Below are positions 18,523-27,598 of a stretch of DNA of 64,000 nt, piece after piece (positions within the stretch are counted from its first letter, which is position 1; every line of letters starts with the position of its first letter). The notes under the pieces were generated by a model. It made no database searches. It was not told the DNA's origin and saw only the letters and a list, made by a program, of their open reading frames with translations. The stretch covers positions 61,472-125,471 of the forward strand of contig NZ_QRHC01000003.1 in the NCBI RefSeq assembly GCF_003415655.1, read 5' to 3'. Made by a program: the position numbers and the translations under genes. The stretch comes from Vibrio maerlii. GTDB taxonomy: Bacteria; Pseudomonadota; Gammaproteobacteria; Enterobacterales; Vibrionaceae.

Positions 18523-18546
18523 TTATTTTTCGAAAAGAAAAAATAA
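18523..18546. promoter_or_regulatory. Putative Mlc/NagC-type operator upstream of mlc
   Basis: An inverted repeat with outer arms TTATTTTT and AAAAATAA around a TCG-containing centre, resembling the TTATTT...AAATAA layout of Mlc/NagC operators. It lies about 170 bases upstream of mlc and touches the stop codon of the patatin gene. The AT-richness of the region makes chance possible. Confidence 0.35.
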
Positions 18547-19692
18547 TTAGCTGACTTTATGAGCAATCTTGGTTTGGGTTTGTAGATACAGGTCAACGAA
18601 ACGGTTGCCAGCGTCTAAACCTAATTGATAGTCATGCATTAAATCTTCCTTTGAGCTCATTAAAGACGATGATTTCAGTTCATCACTTGGTGCTATCTGA
18701 ACAATAAAAACATCATCAGGTGGTGATTCCATAAATTGTTGAGTCAGAGAATAAGTCTGGTAGTGAACCATCAGCATATCGGCGAGCGAGGAATCAAACT
18801 TATCACCTAGCAAATGGTTCAATCGATATAGCTCTCCTGCACCAAATAACCACCGTCCTCCATTGAGGCTTTTAAATTGTTCATTCAAGGTAGAAGCGGC
18901 AATGCGTGATTGTAAGAACCCTAACCAATCCATCTTCCATTGGTCTACTCGGTTCTGCCACTGAAGCTGAAGTTGATTTAAAGACTCTCTATACCACTCT
19001 ACAGGCGCGATAGTCGATGGTATGTCATTACTCTCATTTGGCTCCATTTCGCACTCTAGGGGCTCTGTGCGAATGACGACGATACTTCTGGCCTCATCTC
19101 GCCAAGCTTGTTGTACAGGAATGGCAGCAGATACACCTCCATCCACAAATTGTTGCCCTTTAATATCCACTGGATTCGCATAAAGGCGAGGTATCGCGCA
19201 CGAAGCGGTTAACACGTCTACCCAATTACTCTCAAAAATATTGAAATAGTGATCCTTGAGATCTCCGGTGCTGGTTGCCGCAGCCCAAGCCTTGCGGTTG
19301 CCCAAGCTACGCTTTCCCAAATCTATGTCCAGTTTGTACGGATATTGCTGGATTTTCTCCATCGCCCAGTCCATATCTAAGTACTGCTTACGACGTATAT
19401 AACCGAATAAATTAAAGAATTCTGAAGAGGTAGTGAGATCAAGAATAAAGGACTTACCTAAACCATGCTGTCGGCACAGATAGGCACACAGGTTAAGTGC
19501 ACCAGCAGAGGTGCCGTAGAACTCTGAGAACGGGTCAAAATTAGCGAGTAGGAAAGAATCAAGAACGCCTGAAGTGAATATCCCTCTTTGGCCGCCACCT
19601 TGGGCTACCAAAGAGGTTTTGCCTGCAATAAAACGAGCGTAGTAGTCGCTATCGAGGCAGGTTTGATTAGCAGTAACTTTACCAGTATTCAC
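18547..19692 (-). CDS. Patatin-like phospholipase (YjjU type)
   Basis: A 381-residue predicted lipid acyl hydrolase. The oxyanion loop is GGGQRG (about 32-37), the nucleophile elbow is GTSAG (about 60-64, Ser catalytic) and the catalytic Asp is in DGG (about 180-182), giving a complete Ser-Asp dyad. There is no signal peptide, so it is probably cytoplasmic or peripherally membrane-bound, like E. coli YjjU. The start is a GTG with AGG 7 bases upstream; the first ATG inside would cut into the catalytic domain. It is a single gene between mlc and a small membrane-protein gene. The substrate is unknown. Confidence 0.88.
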   Translation of the reverse strand: MNTGKVTANQTCLDSDYYARFIAGKTSLVAQGGGQRGIFTSGVLDSFLLANFDPFSEFYGTSAGALNLCAYLCRQHGLGKSFILDLTTSSEFFNLFGYIRRKQYLDMDWAMEKIQQYPYKLDIDLGKRSLGNRKAWAAATSTGDLKDHYFNIFESNWVDVLTASCAIPRLYANPVDIKGQQFVDGGVSAAIPVQQAWRDEARSIVVIRTEPLECEMEPNESNDIPSTIAPVEWYRESLNQLQLQWQNRVDQWKMDWLGFLQSRIAASTLNEQFKSLNGGRWLFGAGELYRLNHLLGDKFDSSLADMLMVHYQTYSLTQQFMESPPDDVFIVQIAPSDELKSSSLMSSKEDLMHDYQLGLDAGNRFVDLYLQTQTKIAHKVS

Positions 19693-19738
19693 TGTAATAC
19701 CTGCGGTAAAAGTGAATGAAACGATAGAAAGTTATCGA

Positions 19739-19828
19739 TTAGGCAGCAATGGCCATGATTCCAAATGCAATCAGAATCGTAAAGATGGTAGCCGTTGTGA
19801 CGAGAGAAAAACGAAGATTTGCGTCCAT
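19739..19828 (-). CDS. YnhF-like 29-residue membrane protein
   Basis: A short open frame of 29 codons plus stop. The product begins MDANLRFSLVTTATIF and continues as one membrane helix ending GIMAIAA. The DxxLxFSLVTT start matches the YnhF family of tiny inner-membrane proteins (E. coli YnhF begins MSTDLKFSLVTT). AGGAG lies 7 bases before the ATG. The function of YnhF is not established. It lies upstream of the patatin gene on the same strand and could be co-transcribed with it. Confidence 0.82.
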   Translation of the reverse strand: MDANLRFSLVTTATIFTILIAFGIMAIAA

Positions 19829-19983
19829 AAAAACTCCTTGTAGAGACAGTTCACGTTATTATTGTTTTACTATCATTATAGATAGCAAGTACGTGAAACA
19901 TGTTCAAGAAACGCGCTAATAAGATACTCAAGCTTGTTGTAAGTATCACAATATAGGGAATATTTTCGTATTAAGGACGCACT

Positions 19984-20568
19984 ATGAAGCAACCGCTGTT
20001 ACCCGCTTTGATCGCCCTCGCCTTTACACCACTCACTCATGCTGAGATCTTTGTCACGCCAAGTATTGGTTACACGATTGGAGGAGAGGTTTCAGACCAA
20101 TTTGACAACAACTACGACATCAAAGGAGCCGAGAGTTACGGCATAGCGCTAGAAACCACATTGAGTAATGGCCGTATCGGTTTATTCTACTCAACTCAAA
20201 GTAGCGACGTGGAAGAGATTAAGGCCTCGGTATCAACCCACTACCTTCATTTTCAGAGCAGCCTCTATTACCCACTAGAGCGAGGGTTCTCCGGTTTATT
20301 TGGCTTAGGTATTGGCGCATCTTATATCGACGCGAAATGGGTAGATGACAATGTGGGGTTCTCAGCCAGTATTTTTGGTGGCTTAGCATATAAAATCAAC
20401 GACACGCTCTCATTACAAGGGCAGCTACGCTGGCTTGGAACGGTTGTAGACAACGATACAACCAGTATTTGTAACCTTCCGACTCAAGACCAATCATGCC
20501 TAATTCGATTCGATACAGACTGGATGAACCAGTTCCAAACCAATCTTGGACTCACTTACCGTTTTTAA
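19984..20568 (+). CDS. Outer-membrane beta-barrel protein
   Basis: 194 residues with a signal peptide (cleavage after THA, about residue 20). The mature part consists of alternating amphipathic strands ending in YRF, the aromatic C-terminus recognised by the Bam complex. The size fits an 8-stranded OmpA/OmpX-like barrel. There is no peptidoglycan-binding domain. Two cysteines near 159 and 168 (SICNLPTQDQSCL) could form a disulfide in an extracellular loop. AAGGA precedes the ATG. The role is unknown; small barrels of this kind include porin-family and adhesion-like proteins. Confidence 0.8.
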   Translation: MKQPLLPALIALAFTPLTHAEIFVTPSIGYTIGGEVSDQFDNNYDIKGAESYGIALETTLSNGRIGLFYSTQSSDVEEIKASVSTHYLHFQSSLYYPLERGFSGLFGLGIGASYIDAKWVDDNVGFSASIFGGLAYKINDTLSLQGQLRWLGTVVDNDTTSICNLPTQDQSCLIRFDTDWMNQFQTNLGLTYRF

Positions 20569-20647
20569 TAAGCTTTCCCGATTTAGGACTTTTAAGAAAC
20601 GAATACAAACAAGCCACCATTTACGACTCAGTAAATGATAGCTTTTA

Positions 20648-20692
20648 TACCCTTCATACTTGAAGCTGCAGTGCGGCAGCTACGATAAACTC
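20648..20692. repeat. Possible dispersed palindromic element
   Basis: The stretch containing ACCCTTCATACTTGAAGCTGCAG with a partial inverted copy (GCAGCT / GGCAGCTAC) resembles short palindromes scattered between genes in vibrios. Only one copy is seen in this window, so the assignment rests on recollection of similar elements. Confidence 0.3.
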
Positions 20693-20701
20693 GAATAGTG
20701 A

Positions 20702-21121
20702 CTAGAATTGATATTTCACACCAATCGCTGCACCAATACCCAACTCCCAGCCTTTATGCATGTTTAACTCAGGTTGGATCTGTGCGTATGTATCCCAGTT
20801 ATCATAGAAACTCCACTCAGCACCTAGTGGGACTCGAACACCAAAATCATCATCCCACTCACCCCAAGCACCAACACCAACATACCAATCGATAGGGTGC
20901 TGATCGCTAAGAGAGCCTCTCTTCAAGAAGTAATCCAATGCAGCGCCTTCATTGCCGATAATGATATTGAACTTATCGTCTATTTGAACGACCATACTGA
21001 GTTGCTGATCCACTGCCATACCAACAGAAAAAGATGGAGAACTATTAGTATTAGCGAGCGCAGAAAAAGAGCTAAGACCTAAAATACTTAACGCTGCTAC
21101 ACGAGTTAATTGAGAAAACAT
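20702..21121 (-). CDS. Small secreted/outer-membrane beta-strand protein
   Basis: 139 residues with a clear signal peptide (cleavage after ALA, about residue 23). The mature region is rich in alternating aromatic strands (WYVGVGAWGEW, EWSFYDNWDTYAQI) and ends in KYQF, the outer-membrane insertion signal. It is short for a closed barrel, perhaps 6 to 8 strands. I do not recognise a named family. It is convergent with the barrel gene at 19984. The product probably sits in the outer membrane. Confidence 0.75.
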   Translation of the reverse strand: MFSQLTRVAALSILGLSSFSALANTNSSPSFSVGMAVDQQLSMVVQIDDKFNIIIGNEGAALDYFLKRGSLSDQHPIDWYVGVGAWGEWDDDFGVRVPLGAEWSFYDNWDTYAQIQPELNMHKGWELGIGAAIGVKYQF

Positions 21122-21221
21122 CAGAAATTCCTTACAAACTTATCTGCGAATATTATAGAAACTCAAAGACTCAAACTGTCATACGTCGGTCAATTAGCGA
21201 TTTCCAATACTACACACATAA

Positions 21222-21248
21222 AAAAAGCGCCGAATAATCGGCGCTTCT
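21222..21248 (-). terminator. ptsG terminator
   Basis: AAGCGCCGA/TCGGCGCTT stem (21225-21246) with loop ATAA, followed on the minus strand by a run of T. It lies just after the ptsG stop. Confidence 0.9.
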
Positions 21249-21280
21249 TGGATTAGTTGAGATGTTCGTTTACAGGGCGA

Positions 21281-22711
21281 TTAGCCGTTGTTGCGAATCC
21301 ACTCATCCATTTCAGTTTTTAGGTTGTCAGACTTAGTACCGAAGATAGCTTGAACACCACCCGCTACTACTACAACGCCTGCAGCACCTAGTTTCTTAAG
21401 TTTGTCTTGGTCAACAACTTCTGTGTCAGCAACTGCAACACGTAGACGAGTGATACATGCGTCTAGACCAGTGATGTTTTGCTTGCCACCGAATGCTGCT
21501 ACTAGTTCACCAGCCATGTCTGAACCTGCTGCTGTACCTGCTTCTTCAGTTTCGTCTTCACGACCTGGAGTCTTAAGGTCCATAGCTTTGATTACTGCAC
21601 GGAATACTACGTAGTAGATTGCTGCGTATACTAGACCTAGACCAACCATTAGGAACATGTTCTGAGCGTTGCCAGATAGAACCGTAAAGTCGATTAGACC
21701 GTGTGAGAATGAAGTACCGTGTACAATACCTAGCGTGTTAGTTAGGAAGAATGCAGTACCAGCTAGTAGAGCGTGGATTGCGTATAGTACTGGAGCAACG
21801 AATAGGAACGAGAATTCGATTGGCTCAGTGATACCTGTTAGGAATGAAGTCAGTGCAGCAGACGCCATGATACCCATTACTTTCGCGCGGTTTTCTGGCT
21901 TAGCAGAGTGAGCGATAGCAATAGCAGCAGCTGGTAGACCGAACATCTTGAACATGTAACCACCCGCTAGTTGACCGAAGCCATTACCAGCAGCACGAGA
22001 TGCTTCATCAGCAACTAGGTAACAAGTTAGAACACCGTTTTGAGCAACACCGTTCGCGTCAACACAAGAACCTGCTTCGAAGAAGAATGGTACGTTCCAA
22101 ACGTGGTGTAGACCGAATGGGATTAGAGAACGCTCAACGATACCGTAGATACCAAATGCAACTTGTGGATTTTGTTCAGCAGCCCAGTGTGAGAATGCAC
22201 CGATAGCAGAGCCGATTGGTGGCCATACGATTGAAAGTACGATACCAAGACCGATAGCTGCGAAACCAGTGATGATTGGCACAGCACGCTTACCAGCGAA
22301 GAAGCCTAGGTATTCTGGTAATTGAATTTTGTAGAAACGGTCGAATGCCCAAGCAGCAACACCACCGACTAGGATACCACCCAGTACACCAGTATCGATC
22401 TTGTCAACGCCCATAACGCCAGCCATAACGCCAAGAGTAGCCGTCATGATGCCGTAACCTACGATAGCAGCTAGACCAGCTACACCGTCGTTGTTAGTAA
22501 AGCCAAGTGCAACACCCACAGCAAATAGCAGAGCCATTTGACCGAATACTGAGCCACCAGCTTGTTCCATTAGGTTAGATACGATGTCTGGGATGAAGCC
22601 AAGATCGGCTGCACCAACACCAAGTAAAATACCTGCAACTGGAAGTACTGATACTGGTAGCATCAGAGACTTACCAACTTTTTGCAGGTTAGCAAAAAGG
22701 TTCTTAAACAT
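21281..22711 (-). CDS. ptsG: Glucose-specific PTS enzyme IICB
   Basis: 476 residues. The N-terminal IIC membrane domain (about 1-385) begins [24 protein letters not shown], nearly as in E. coli PtsG, and carries the [10 protein letters not shown] motif. After a linker ([13 protein letters not shown]) comes the IIB domain with the phospho-cysteine in [10 protein letters not shown] (Cys419). There is no fused IIA, so it depends on a separate IIA-Glc (Crr). It imports and phosphorylates glucose at the inner membrane and can sequester Mlc. AGGAG precedes the ATG. The 450-base upstream region contains regulatory-looking elements listed separately. Confidence 0.95.
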   Translation of the reverse strand: MFKNLFANLQKVGKSLMLPVSVLPVAGILLGVGAADLGFIPDIVSNLMEQAGGSVFGQMALLFAVGVALGFTNNDGVAGLAAIVGYGIMTATLGVMAGVMGVDKIDTGVLGGILVGGVAAWAFDRFYKIQLPEYLGFFAGKRAVPIITGFAAIGLGIVLSIVWPPIGSAIGAFSHWAAEQNPQVAFGIYGIVERSLIPFGLHHVWNVPFFFEAGSCVDANGVAQNGVLTCYLVADEASRAAGNGFGQLAGGYMFKMFGLPAAAIAIAHSAKPENRAKVMGIMASAALTSFLTGITEPIEFSFLFVAPVLYAIHALLAGTAFFLTNTLGIVHGTSFSHGLIDFTVLSGNAQNMFLMVGLGLVYAAIYYVVFRAVIKAMDLKTPGREDETEEAGTAAGSDMAGELVAAFGGKQNITGLDACITRLRVAVADTEVVDQDKLKKLGAAGVVVVAGGVQAIFGTKSDNLKTEMDEWIRNNG

Positions 22712-23117
22712 GTTTATGCTCCTGAAAGATTATAAGTATTAATTTTGGAAATCGGCGGCACACCCCCGTAAGCCTTTAGTGCCGACTTCCAATGAAAACT
22801 TAAACGAAGTTAGTTATTTCATTTTCGGAGCTAAATATATATCGCGATTTCTATTCCTGCATAGTCACTTTCGAGAATTAGTTCCAAATTACTAGATCGA
22901 TCACAGCCAAAATCCTTATGTAACAAAGAGCAAGTTCACATATAAACCATTGATAATAAAGTAAATGCACTCATAATACTTTAGTCTAATAGAGCAATAG
23001 CACCACAAAGATACGTTATTTTACGTAACAAAATTACATTATGCGAATAATCACGACAAAACTCGTCAGAGTAGTAATAAGTGTGATATTTGTAACCAAA
23101 CATGAATACATACACAA
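22712..23117 (-). promoter_or_regulatory. ptsG upstream regulatory region
   Basis: This 450-base gap has no gene. On the minus strand the visible elements are a half CRP-like site TGTGATCGATCTAG (about 22887-22900), a Mlc-like element with TTATTT and AAATA arms (22814-22838), and a strong imperfect hairpin in the untranslated leader (22747-22792; arms GGAA-TCGG-CAC and GTG-CCGA-TTCC). AGGAG follows before the start. This layout fits CRP activation and Mlc repression as known for ptsG in enterics. The hairpin has no known counterpart that I can name. Confidence 0.45.
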
Positions 23118-23144
23118 AAAAAGGGAGCAAACGCTCCCTTTTTG
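23118..23144. terminator. Terminator after the pabC-mltG-tmk-holB-tatD operon
   Basis: AAAAAGGGAGC-AAAC-GCTCCCTTTTT, a perfect 11-bp stem with A and T flanks. It lies directly after tatD. Confidence 0.9.
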
Positions 23145-23160
23145 AACCAAAACTAATTTA

Positions 23161-23928
23161 TCAACGTAAAAAAAGATCTTTAAAATTCTGAGTGGTTTTT
23201 TTAGCCACATCATTGAGGGCACACCCTTTCAGTTGTGCAATATATGCAGCAACTTCAACAACATAAGCCGGCTGGTTCTCTTTGCCACGATGAGGAACTG
23301 GTGCTAAGTAAGGAGAGTCCGTCTCAATCAATAAACGCTCCAGGGGAAGTGCTCTAACCACCTCTTTAAGTTCTGTGGCCTGCCTGAATGTAACAATGCC
23401 TGAAATGGAGATGTAAAAACCAAGCTGCATTGCTTGCTCAGCAAACTCTAAATCCTCGGTAAAACAATGAATTACACCACCACACTGCTCTGCTCCCCCC
23501 TCACGCAAGATTTGTAACGTATCTTCCCGTGCGTTTCGGGTATGGATGATCAAAGGCTTATTCAACGCTACTGCCACTTCAACTTGTTGCTTAAAACGCT
23601 CTTTCTGCAACTCAGCTGTTTCTGGTTGGTAGTGATAATCTAAGCCCGTTTCACCGATAGCAACGACGCGTGGATCTTGCGCATATTGTTTGAACTTATC
23701 AAAATCAAAATAACTCTCCACATCGAGCGGGTGTACACCACAAGACGCATATACATTCTTAAAGGGTTTGATCGCCTCTAACATCGATGGAAAAGAGTCC
23801 ATTGTAACGCCAACAGATAACATAGACTCAACACGAGATGACTCTGCTTTTGCAACCACATCTGCAATATTTTCATGCAGATCTTGGTAATTTAGTTTAT
23901 CTAGGTGGCAATGAGAATCTACGAACAT
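23161..23928 (-). CDS. TatD-family metal-dependent hydrolase (YcfH-like)
   Basis: 255 residues, a TIM-barrel hydrolase. The metal-binding motif is DSHCHLD (about 4-10), with further ligands in IGETGLDYH (about 91-99), IIHTRNA (about 127-133) and ETDSPYLAP (about 202-210), all in family order. TatD proteins are 3'-5' DNA/RNA exonucleases or related deoxyribonuclease-like hydrolases; the exact substrate of the YcfH branch is unsettled. It acts in the cytoplasm. The start overlaps the holB stop, suggesting translational coupling in the tmk-holB-tatD set. Confidence 0.93.
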   Translation of the reverse strand: MFVDSHCHLDKLNYQDLHENIADVVAKAESSRVESMLSVGVTMDSFPSMLEAIKPFKNVYASCGVHPLDVESYFDFDKFKQYAQDPRVVAIGETGLDYHYQPETAELQKERFKQQVEVAVALNKPLIIHTRNAREDTLQILREGGAEQCGGVIHCFTEDLEFAEQAMQLGFYISISGIVTFRQATELKEVVRALPLERLLIETDSPYLAPVPHRGKENQPAYVVEVAAYIAQLKGCALNDVAKKTTQNFKDLFLR

Positions 23929-24878
23929 TATTTAAAACCTAATAGCCAGTCTGTCAGAAGCAGTTCCAAGTTTAGGCCTGGAAACTGTTCCAATTGATTA
24001 ATCATAGTGCGTAATTTTTCTGTCTGCTTATACGCCAGTTGATAGTCTAAGTGCTTTGCTAGTTCATTAGCACCTGTCAATAAAGATTCATTTTGAAGAC
24101 CGAAATGTACTTTTTGGGTATCACTCAATAGTAACCAAAGCCATTCTAATTGCTGTTGGCTGTTGTCTTTAAGTAACGAAGCAATAGCTGCAGTATCCCA
24201 ACTACCGTTAGAAATAAATTCAATAAAGGTGTCTGATAGTGCTTTATAAGCTTCTATACTCCCCTCATTAATCATTGTTAACGCATTGAGTGGCGCACCA
24301 TAACTGAGTTTCAATATCTCTGATGACACTTGAGCGTCTGTTTGACTCTGCAACCAACTTAAGCTCGCACCTATGTCGCAAGCTTCAAGAGACCAACGCT
24401 GGCATCGGCTCAGTATCGTTTTGAGCAGCTTATGCGGTGCACTTGATAACAAAACAAAAATACATGACGACGCCGCTTCCTCTAGAGCCTTTAGTAAGGC
24501 GTTAGCTGCAGCCTCATTCATCGTTTCAGCAGGATTGATCACGATGATCCTCTTCCCGCCAAGTTGGGATGATTCTTGTGCCCAACGGTTAGCAAGGCGA
24601 ATTTGATCGACAGAGATCGATTTCTTATCTTTCTCTGGTGAGACAAGGTGTGTATCGGGATGGGTACCTGATTGCATCAATAGACACGAATGACAAAAGC
24701 CGCAGGCCTCACTTTCATAGTTTTGGCACATGGTCGCATTGCTAAATAACTCGACCAAATGATCCGCACCATAGCCGTTAAGCGAATCGACTAAAATAGC
24801 ATTAGGGACGCGACCATTTTCCAGCCTCGATTGCCAGCTCTTCCACGTAGATTCTAACCAAGGGTATTTCAGGCTCAT
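23928..24878 (-). CDS. holB: DNA polymerase III delta-prime subunit
   Basis: 316 residues, clamp-loader subunit of the replicative polymerase. It has the AAA+-like fold of HolB, a four-cysteine zinc module ([16 protein letters not shown], about 49-64) and the [11 protein letters not shown] sensor region near 128-138. The SRC motif (LSRCQRW) is also present. The P-loop position is degenerate, as expected because delta-prime does not bind ATP. The start at 24878 is an ATGA overlap with the tmk stop and fits homologues; the open frame extends four codons further to a TTG. It is translationally coupled to tmk. Confidence 0.93.
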   Translation of the reverse strand: MSLKYPWLESTWKSWQSRLENGRVPNAILVDSLNGYGADHLVELFSNATMCQNYESEACGFCHSCLLMQSGTHPDTHLVSPEKDKKSISVDQIRLANRWAQESSQLGGKRIIVINPAETMNEAAANALLKALEEAASSCIFVLLSSAPHKLLKTILSRCQRWSLEACDIGASLSWLQSQTDAQVSSEILKLSYGAPLNALTMINEGSIEAYKALSDTFIEFISNGSWDTAAIASLLKDNSQQQLEWLWLLLSDTQKVHFGLQNESLLTGANELAKHLDYQLAYKQTEKLRTMINQLEQFPGLNLELLLTDWLLGFK

Positions 24879-25510
24879 GCGTCCAACCAAGACTCTAAAG
24901 CTTGCTCGATATCAGCTCGGACTTCTGGAATTGCTTGTTCGGCATTAATCACGATGACAGACTCATCTTTTGATGCTAGCTCTAGATATTTAGCACGAGT
25001 GCGGTGGAAAAAGCTGATATCCATTTTTTCAATACGATCAAGCTCTCCTCGGCCCCGTGCACGCTCTAGTCCTACGACAGGGTCAATATCTAAATAAAGC
25101 GTTAGATCCGGTTTAAAGTCACCTAGCGTCGTGTTCTTCAAGCTTTGCATAGTTTCTGCAGCGATTTCACGACCGCCACCTTGGTAAGCTTGTGAAGACA
25201 TGTCATGGCGGTCACCGACAACCCATTGCCCTTTATCAAGCGCTGGCTTGATCACATTCTCAACCAACTGCACTCGAGCTGCGTACATCAGTAACAGCTC
25301 AGTCATGTCTTGTAGCACTTCACCTTCGTGTTCTTCTTTAACCAATGCACGCATTTTCTCTGCTAGTGTAGTACCGCCAGGCTCGCGCGTGTTAGTAATT
25401 GATTCAATACCAGCTTCGGCAAGCTTATCCAATACGGCTTGAATTGCAGTGCTCTTACCCGCTCCCTCAAGGCCTTCGACAACGATGAATTTGGCTTTAT
25501 CTGTGTTCAT
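24875..25510 (-). CDS. tmk: Thymidylate kinase
   Basis: 211 residues. The P-loop is GLEGAGKST (about 13-21), the DR(H/Y) motif appears as [13 protein letters not shown] (about 97-109) and the lid region is [12 protein letters not shown] (about 150-161), typical of the bacterial type with arginines in the lid. It phosphorylates dTMP to dTDP in the cytoplasm. It precedes holB with a 4-base overlap. Between it and mltG lies a 16-bp tandem-repeat array. Confidence 0.96.
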   Translation of the reverse strand: MNTDKAKFIVVEGLEGAGKSTAIQAVLDKLAEAGIESITNTREPGGTTLAEKMRALVKEEHEGEVLQDMTELLLMYAARVQLVENVIKPALDKGQWVVGDRHDMSSQAYQGGGREIAAETMQSLKNTTLGDFKPDLTLYLDIDPVVGLERARGRGELDRIEKMDISFFHRTRAKYLELASKDESVIVINAEQAIPEVRADIEQALESWLDA

Positions 25511-25577
25511 TACTGATTCTTATATGTTTTTGATTTTTATGCTTAGGCAGCTTAGGTCACTAAGCTGCTAGCCTTAT

Positions 25578-25673
25578 TTATATACTGCGACAGTTATATA
25601 CTGCGATAGTTATATACTGCGACAGTTATATACTGCGATAGTTATATACTGCGACAGTTATTTATTGCGATTT
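25578..25673. repeat. 16-bp tandem repeat (32-bp higher-order) between tmk and mltG
   Basis: Five exact 16-bp units, TTATATACTGCGACAG alternating with a variant that has T for C in the last CAG. A sixth, degenerate unit (25658-25673) contains the mltG stop codon. The strict C/T alternation implies duplication of a 32-bp block. The array appears to have grown out of the 3' end of mltG. Confidence 0.96.
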
Positions 25674-26684
25674 GTTTATTCGTAGCTGCTTTAGATAAGC
25701 GCGTACTGCTCTGTTGTGCTCGGTAAGCGACTTTGAGAACACGTGCCCACCTTTACCACTTGCAACAAAGTATAGATATTTACTTGCTTCAGGATTTACT
25801 GCTGCGTGAATGGATGCAGGCCCAGCCATTGCAATCGGTGTTGGAGGTAATCCATTCATAGTATATGTGTTGTATGGCGTTGGTGTACGCAAGTCTTTCT
25901 TGCGAATGTTGCCATCGTAGCTATCGCCCATACCATAGATCACGGTTGGATCGGTTTGCAGGCGCATACCAATGTTCAAACGGTTAATAAATACGGAAGA
26001 TACTCGCTCACGTTCGCTATCAATAGCAGTTTCTTTCTCGATAATAGAGGCAAGAATTAGCGCTTCGTACTCATTTTTAAGAGGTAATTTATCCTGACGT
26101 TTGTCCCAAGCTTCATTCACCACTTCGTTTAACTTACGGTGAGCGCGTTTTAGGATATCAAGGTCTGAAGTCCCTTTAGTAAAGTGGTAAGTTTCTGCAA
26201 GGAACAAGCCTTCGAGCTTATCTCTTTCAATACCTAATCTTTGAGCAATCTCTTTCTCACTGACGCCGTCTAAGGTGTGGACTACATCTTTAGACTCTGC
26301 AAACTGGAGCATCCACTCAGAAAAGCGGCTTCCTTCGATAAAGGTGATAGAAAACTGATGCTCTTTGCCTTCAACAAGGTAGGCTAACACTTGACGGAGA
26401 GATTGACTCGGCTGAACTTGGAAGGTGCCGACTTTTAACGAGGTTAACTCTGGTGCTAGACGTGAAGCTAATTTGCTAAAAGAGTTTTCCTCGATCAACT
26501 CCTGCTGTTCGAGTGAATTCAAAAAGCTTCTGAAATGCATGCCCGGCTCGACCGTCATCAAGGTCTCTTGTTCGATCTGAACCGGTTGGTCTAGATAAGC
26601 ATTGGTTTGTTGATAAGCATAAAAAGCAAGGGCTGCAGAGATAAGCAGCCCTAACACAAATAGAATTCCAATTTTCTTTAGCAC
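25662..26684 (-). CDS. mltG: Endolytic murein transglycosylase MltG
   Basis: 340 residues with an N-terminal membrane anchor (about 5-25), a LysM-like region (about 40-150) and the YceG catalytic domain. The catalytic glutamate lies in ASIIEKETA (about 213-221) and the family ends with SKYLYFVASGKGGHVFSKSLTEHN. MltG cleaves nascent peptidoglycan strands in the periplasm and acts with the elongation machinery. The GTG start lies inside the last codons of pabC (7-base overlap), so translation is probably coupled. The last codons and stop lie in the degenerate edge unit of a tandem-repeat array. Confidence 0.93.
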   Translation of the reverse strand: MLKKIGILFVLGLLISAALAFYAYQQTNAYLDQPVQIEQETLMTVEPGMHFRSFLNSLEQQELIEENSFSKLASRLAPELTSLKVGTFQVQPSQSLRQVLAYLVEGKEHQFSITFIEGSRFSEWMLQFAESKDVVHTLDGVSEKEIAQRLGIERDKLEGLFLAETYHFTKGTSDLDILKRAHRKLNEVVNEAWDKRQDKLPLKNEYEALILASIIEKETAIDSERERVSSVFINRLNIGMRLQTDPTVIYGMGDSYDGNIRKKDLRTPTPYNTYTMNGLPPTPIAMAGPASIHAAVNPEASKYLYFVASGKGGHVFSKSLTEHNRAVRAYLKQLRINKSQ

Positions 26685-27484
26685 TGGAAGTATCTCTCCT
26701 GATATTGGCGGCTCATTGGGCCGCGTCTGAACTGGTATTGACCGACTTTTATCACTGGAGCAACACCAAGAATACTGTTTGAAATAAAAACTTCATCGGC
26801 ATTGGCTAGGTGGTCTAAATCAAACTTACCAATCACCGCTTTATGACCAAGCTGCTCTGCATCTTGGATTATCAGACGCCTAACAATACCAGAAACACCG
26901 CAATCTTCTAGGCTTGGTGTGTAAATGGTTTTGTCCTTACACCAAAACAGATTGGCCATAGTGGTTTCAACAACATGATCGTGTATGTCGAGAACGACTC
27001 CATCGACCAAACCTACTCTATCCATTTCAGCTTTAAGTAATATCTGCTCTAAGCGGTTGTTGTGTTTATGCCCCGCTAACATAGGATTAATTCCTAACTT
27101 AGCTTCACATAAACCAAGCTCAATACCTTGAGATTGTATCGAATGATAATGCTGAGGATAATCGAAAGCACTGATGGTGATATCGGGGTTCATTACACCA
27201 CTAGGGCTATAACCACGACCGCCACTGCCGCGTGAGATATGCAGCTTTAAACCTGACAGAGGGGCATCAATCGCAGCCTTTGAGAGCCATTGAATCACCT
27301 CTGCCCAGCAAGGGACAGGTATGCCCAGTACCTTTAAACACGCTTCCATACGTTCAATATGAAAGGTTAACCATTGTGGTTCGGCCGCCTTTACCAAGAT
27401 AGTGGTAAAACAACCGTCACCATATTGAAACGAACGGTCTGTGAGTGAAATGCTATCCGCTTGAGTTCCATTCAGCCAATACAT
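26678..27484 (-). CDS. pabC: Aminodeoxychorismate lyase
   Basis: 268 residues of the class IV PLP aminotransferase fold. The PLP lysine lies in AGHKHNNRLEQ (about 136-146), and ETTMANLFW and GVSGIVRR follow in family order. It converts aminodeoxychorismate to p-aminobenzoate and pyruvate in folate synthesis. The position between fabF and mltG matches E. coli. A terminator between fabF and pabC implies that the downstream genes also have their own promoter or depend on readthrough. Confidence 0.93.
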   Translation of the reverse strand: MYWLNGTQADSISLTDRSFQYGDGCFTTILVKAAEPQWLTFHIERMEACLKVLGIPVPCWAEVIQWLSKAAIDAPLSGLKLHISRGSGGRGYSPSGVMNPDITISAFDYPQHYHSIQSQGIELGLCEAKLGINPMLAGHKHNNRLEQILLKAEMDRVGLVDGVVLDIHDHVVETTMANLFWCKDKTIYTPSLEDCGVSGIVRRLIIQDAEQLGHKAVIGKFDLDHLANADEVFISNSILGVAPVIKVGQYQFRRGPMSRQYQERYFQC

Positions 27485-27510
27485 GCCTGTCTCCCTGTTT
27501 TCCGTTACCG

Positions 27511-27553
27511 AAAAAATAAAAACGGCTTAATGCTAAGCATCAAGCCGTTTTAA
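27511..27553 (-). terminator. Terminator between fabF and pabC
   Basis: AAAACGGCTT/AAGCCGTTTT arms (27519-27551) with a secondary ATGCT/AGCAT pairing inside. On the minus strand it is followed by TTTATTTTTT. It separates the fatty-acid cluster from pabC. Confidence 0.88.
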
Positions 27554-27598
27554 AACAAGTTAAAGTAATAAGAATTTACTTATTAACTGATTCGATTT

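Noticed and set aside
18547..19692. The two patatins (18547 and 53750) as a duplicated pair
   Set aside because: Their nucleophile elbows, lengths and localisation differ; they share only the patatin fold.
23034..23222. Leftward frame overlapping the tatD end
   Set aside because: It crosses the operon terminator and overlaps tatD in another frame; no family resemblance.
25578..25673. Array that could be mistaken for CRISPR
   Set aside because: Units are 16 bp, contiguous and without unique spacers; no cas genes nearby.
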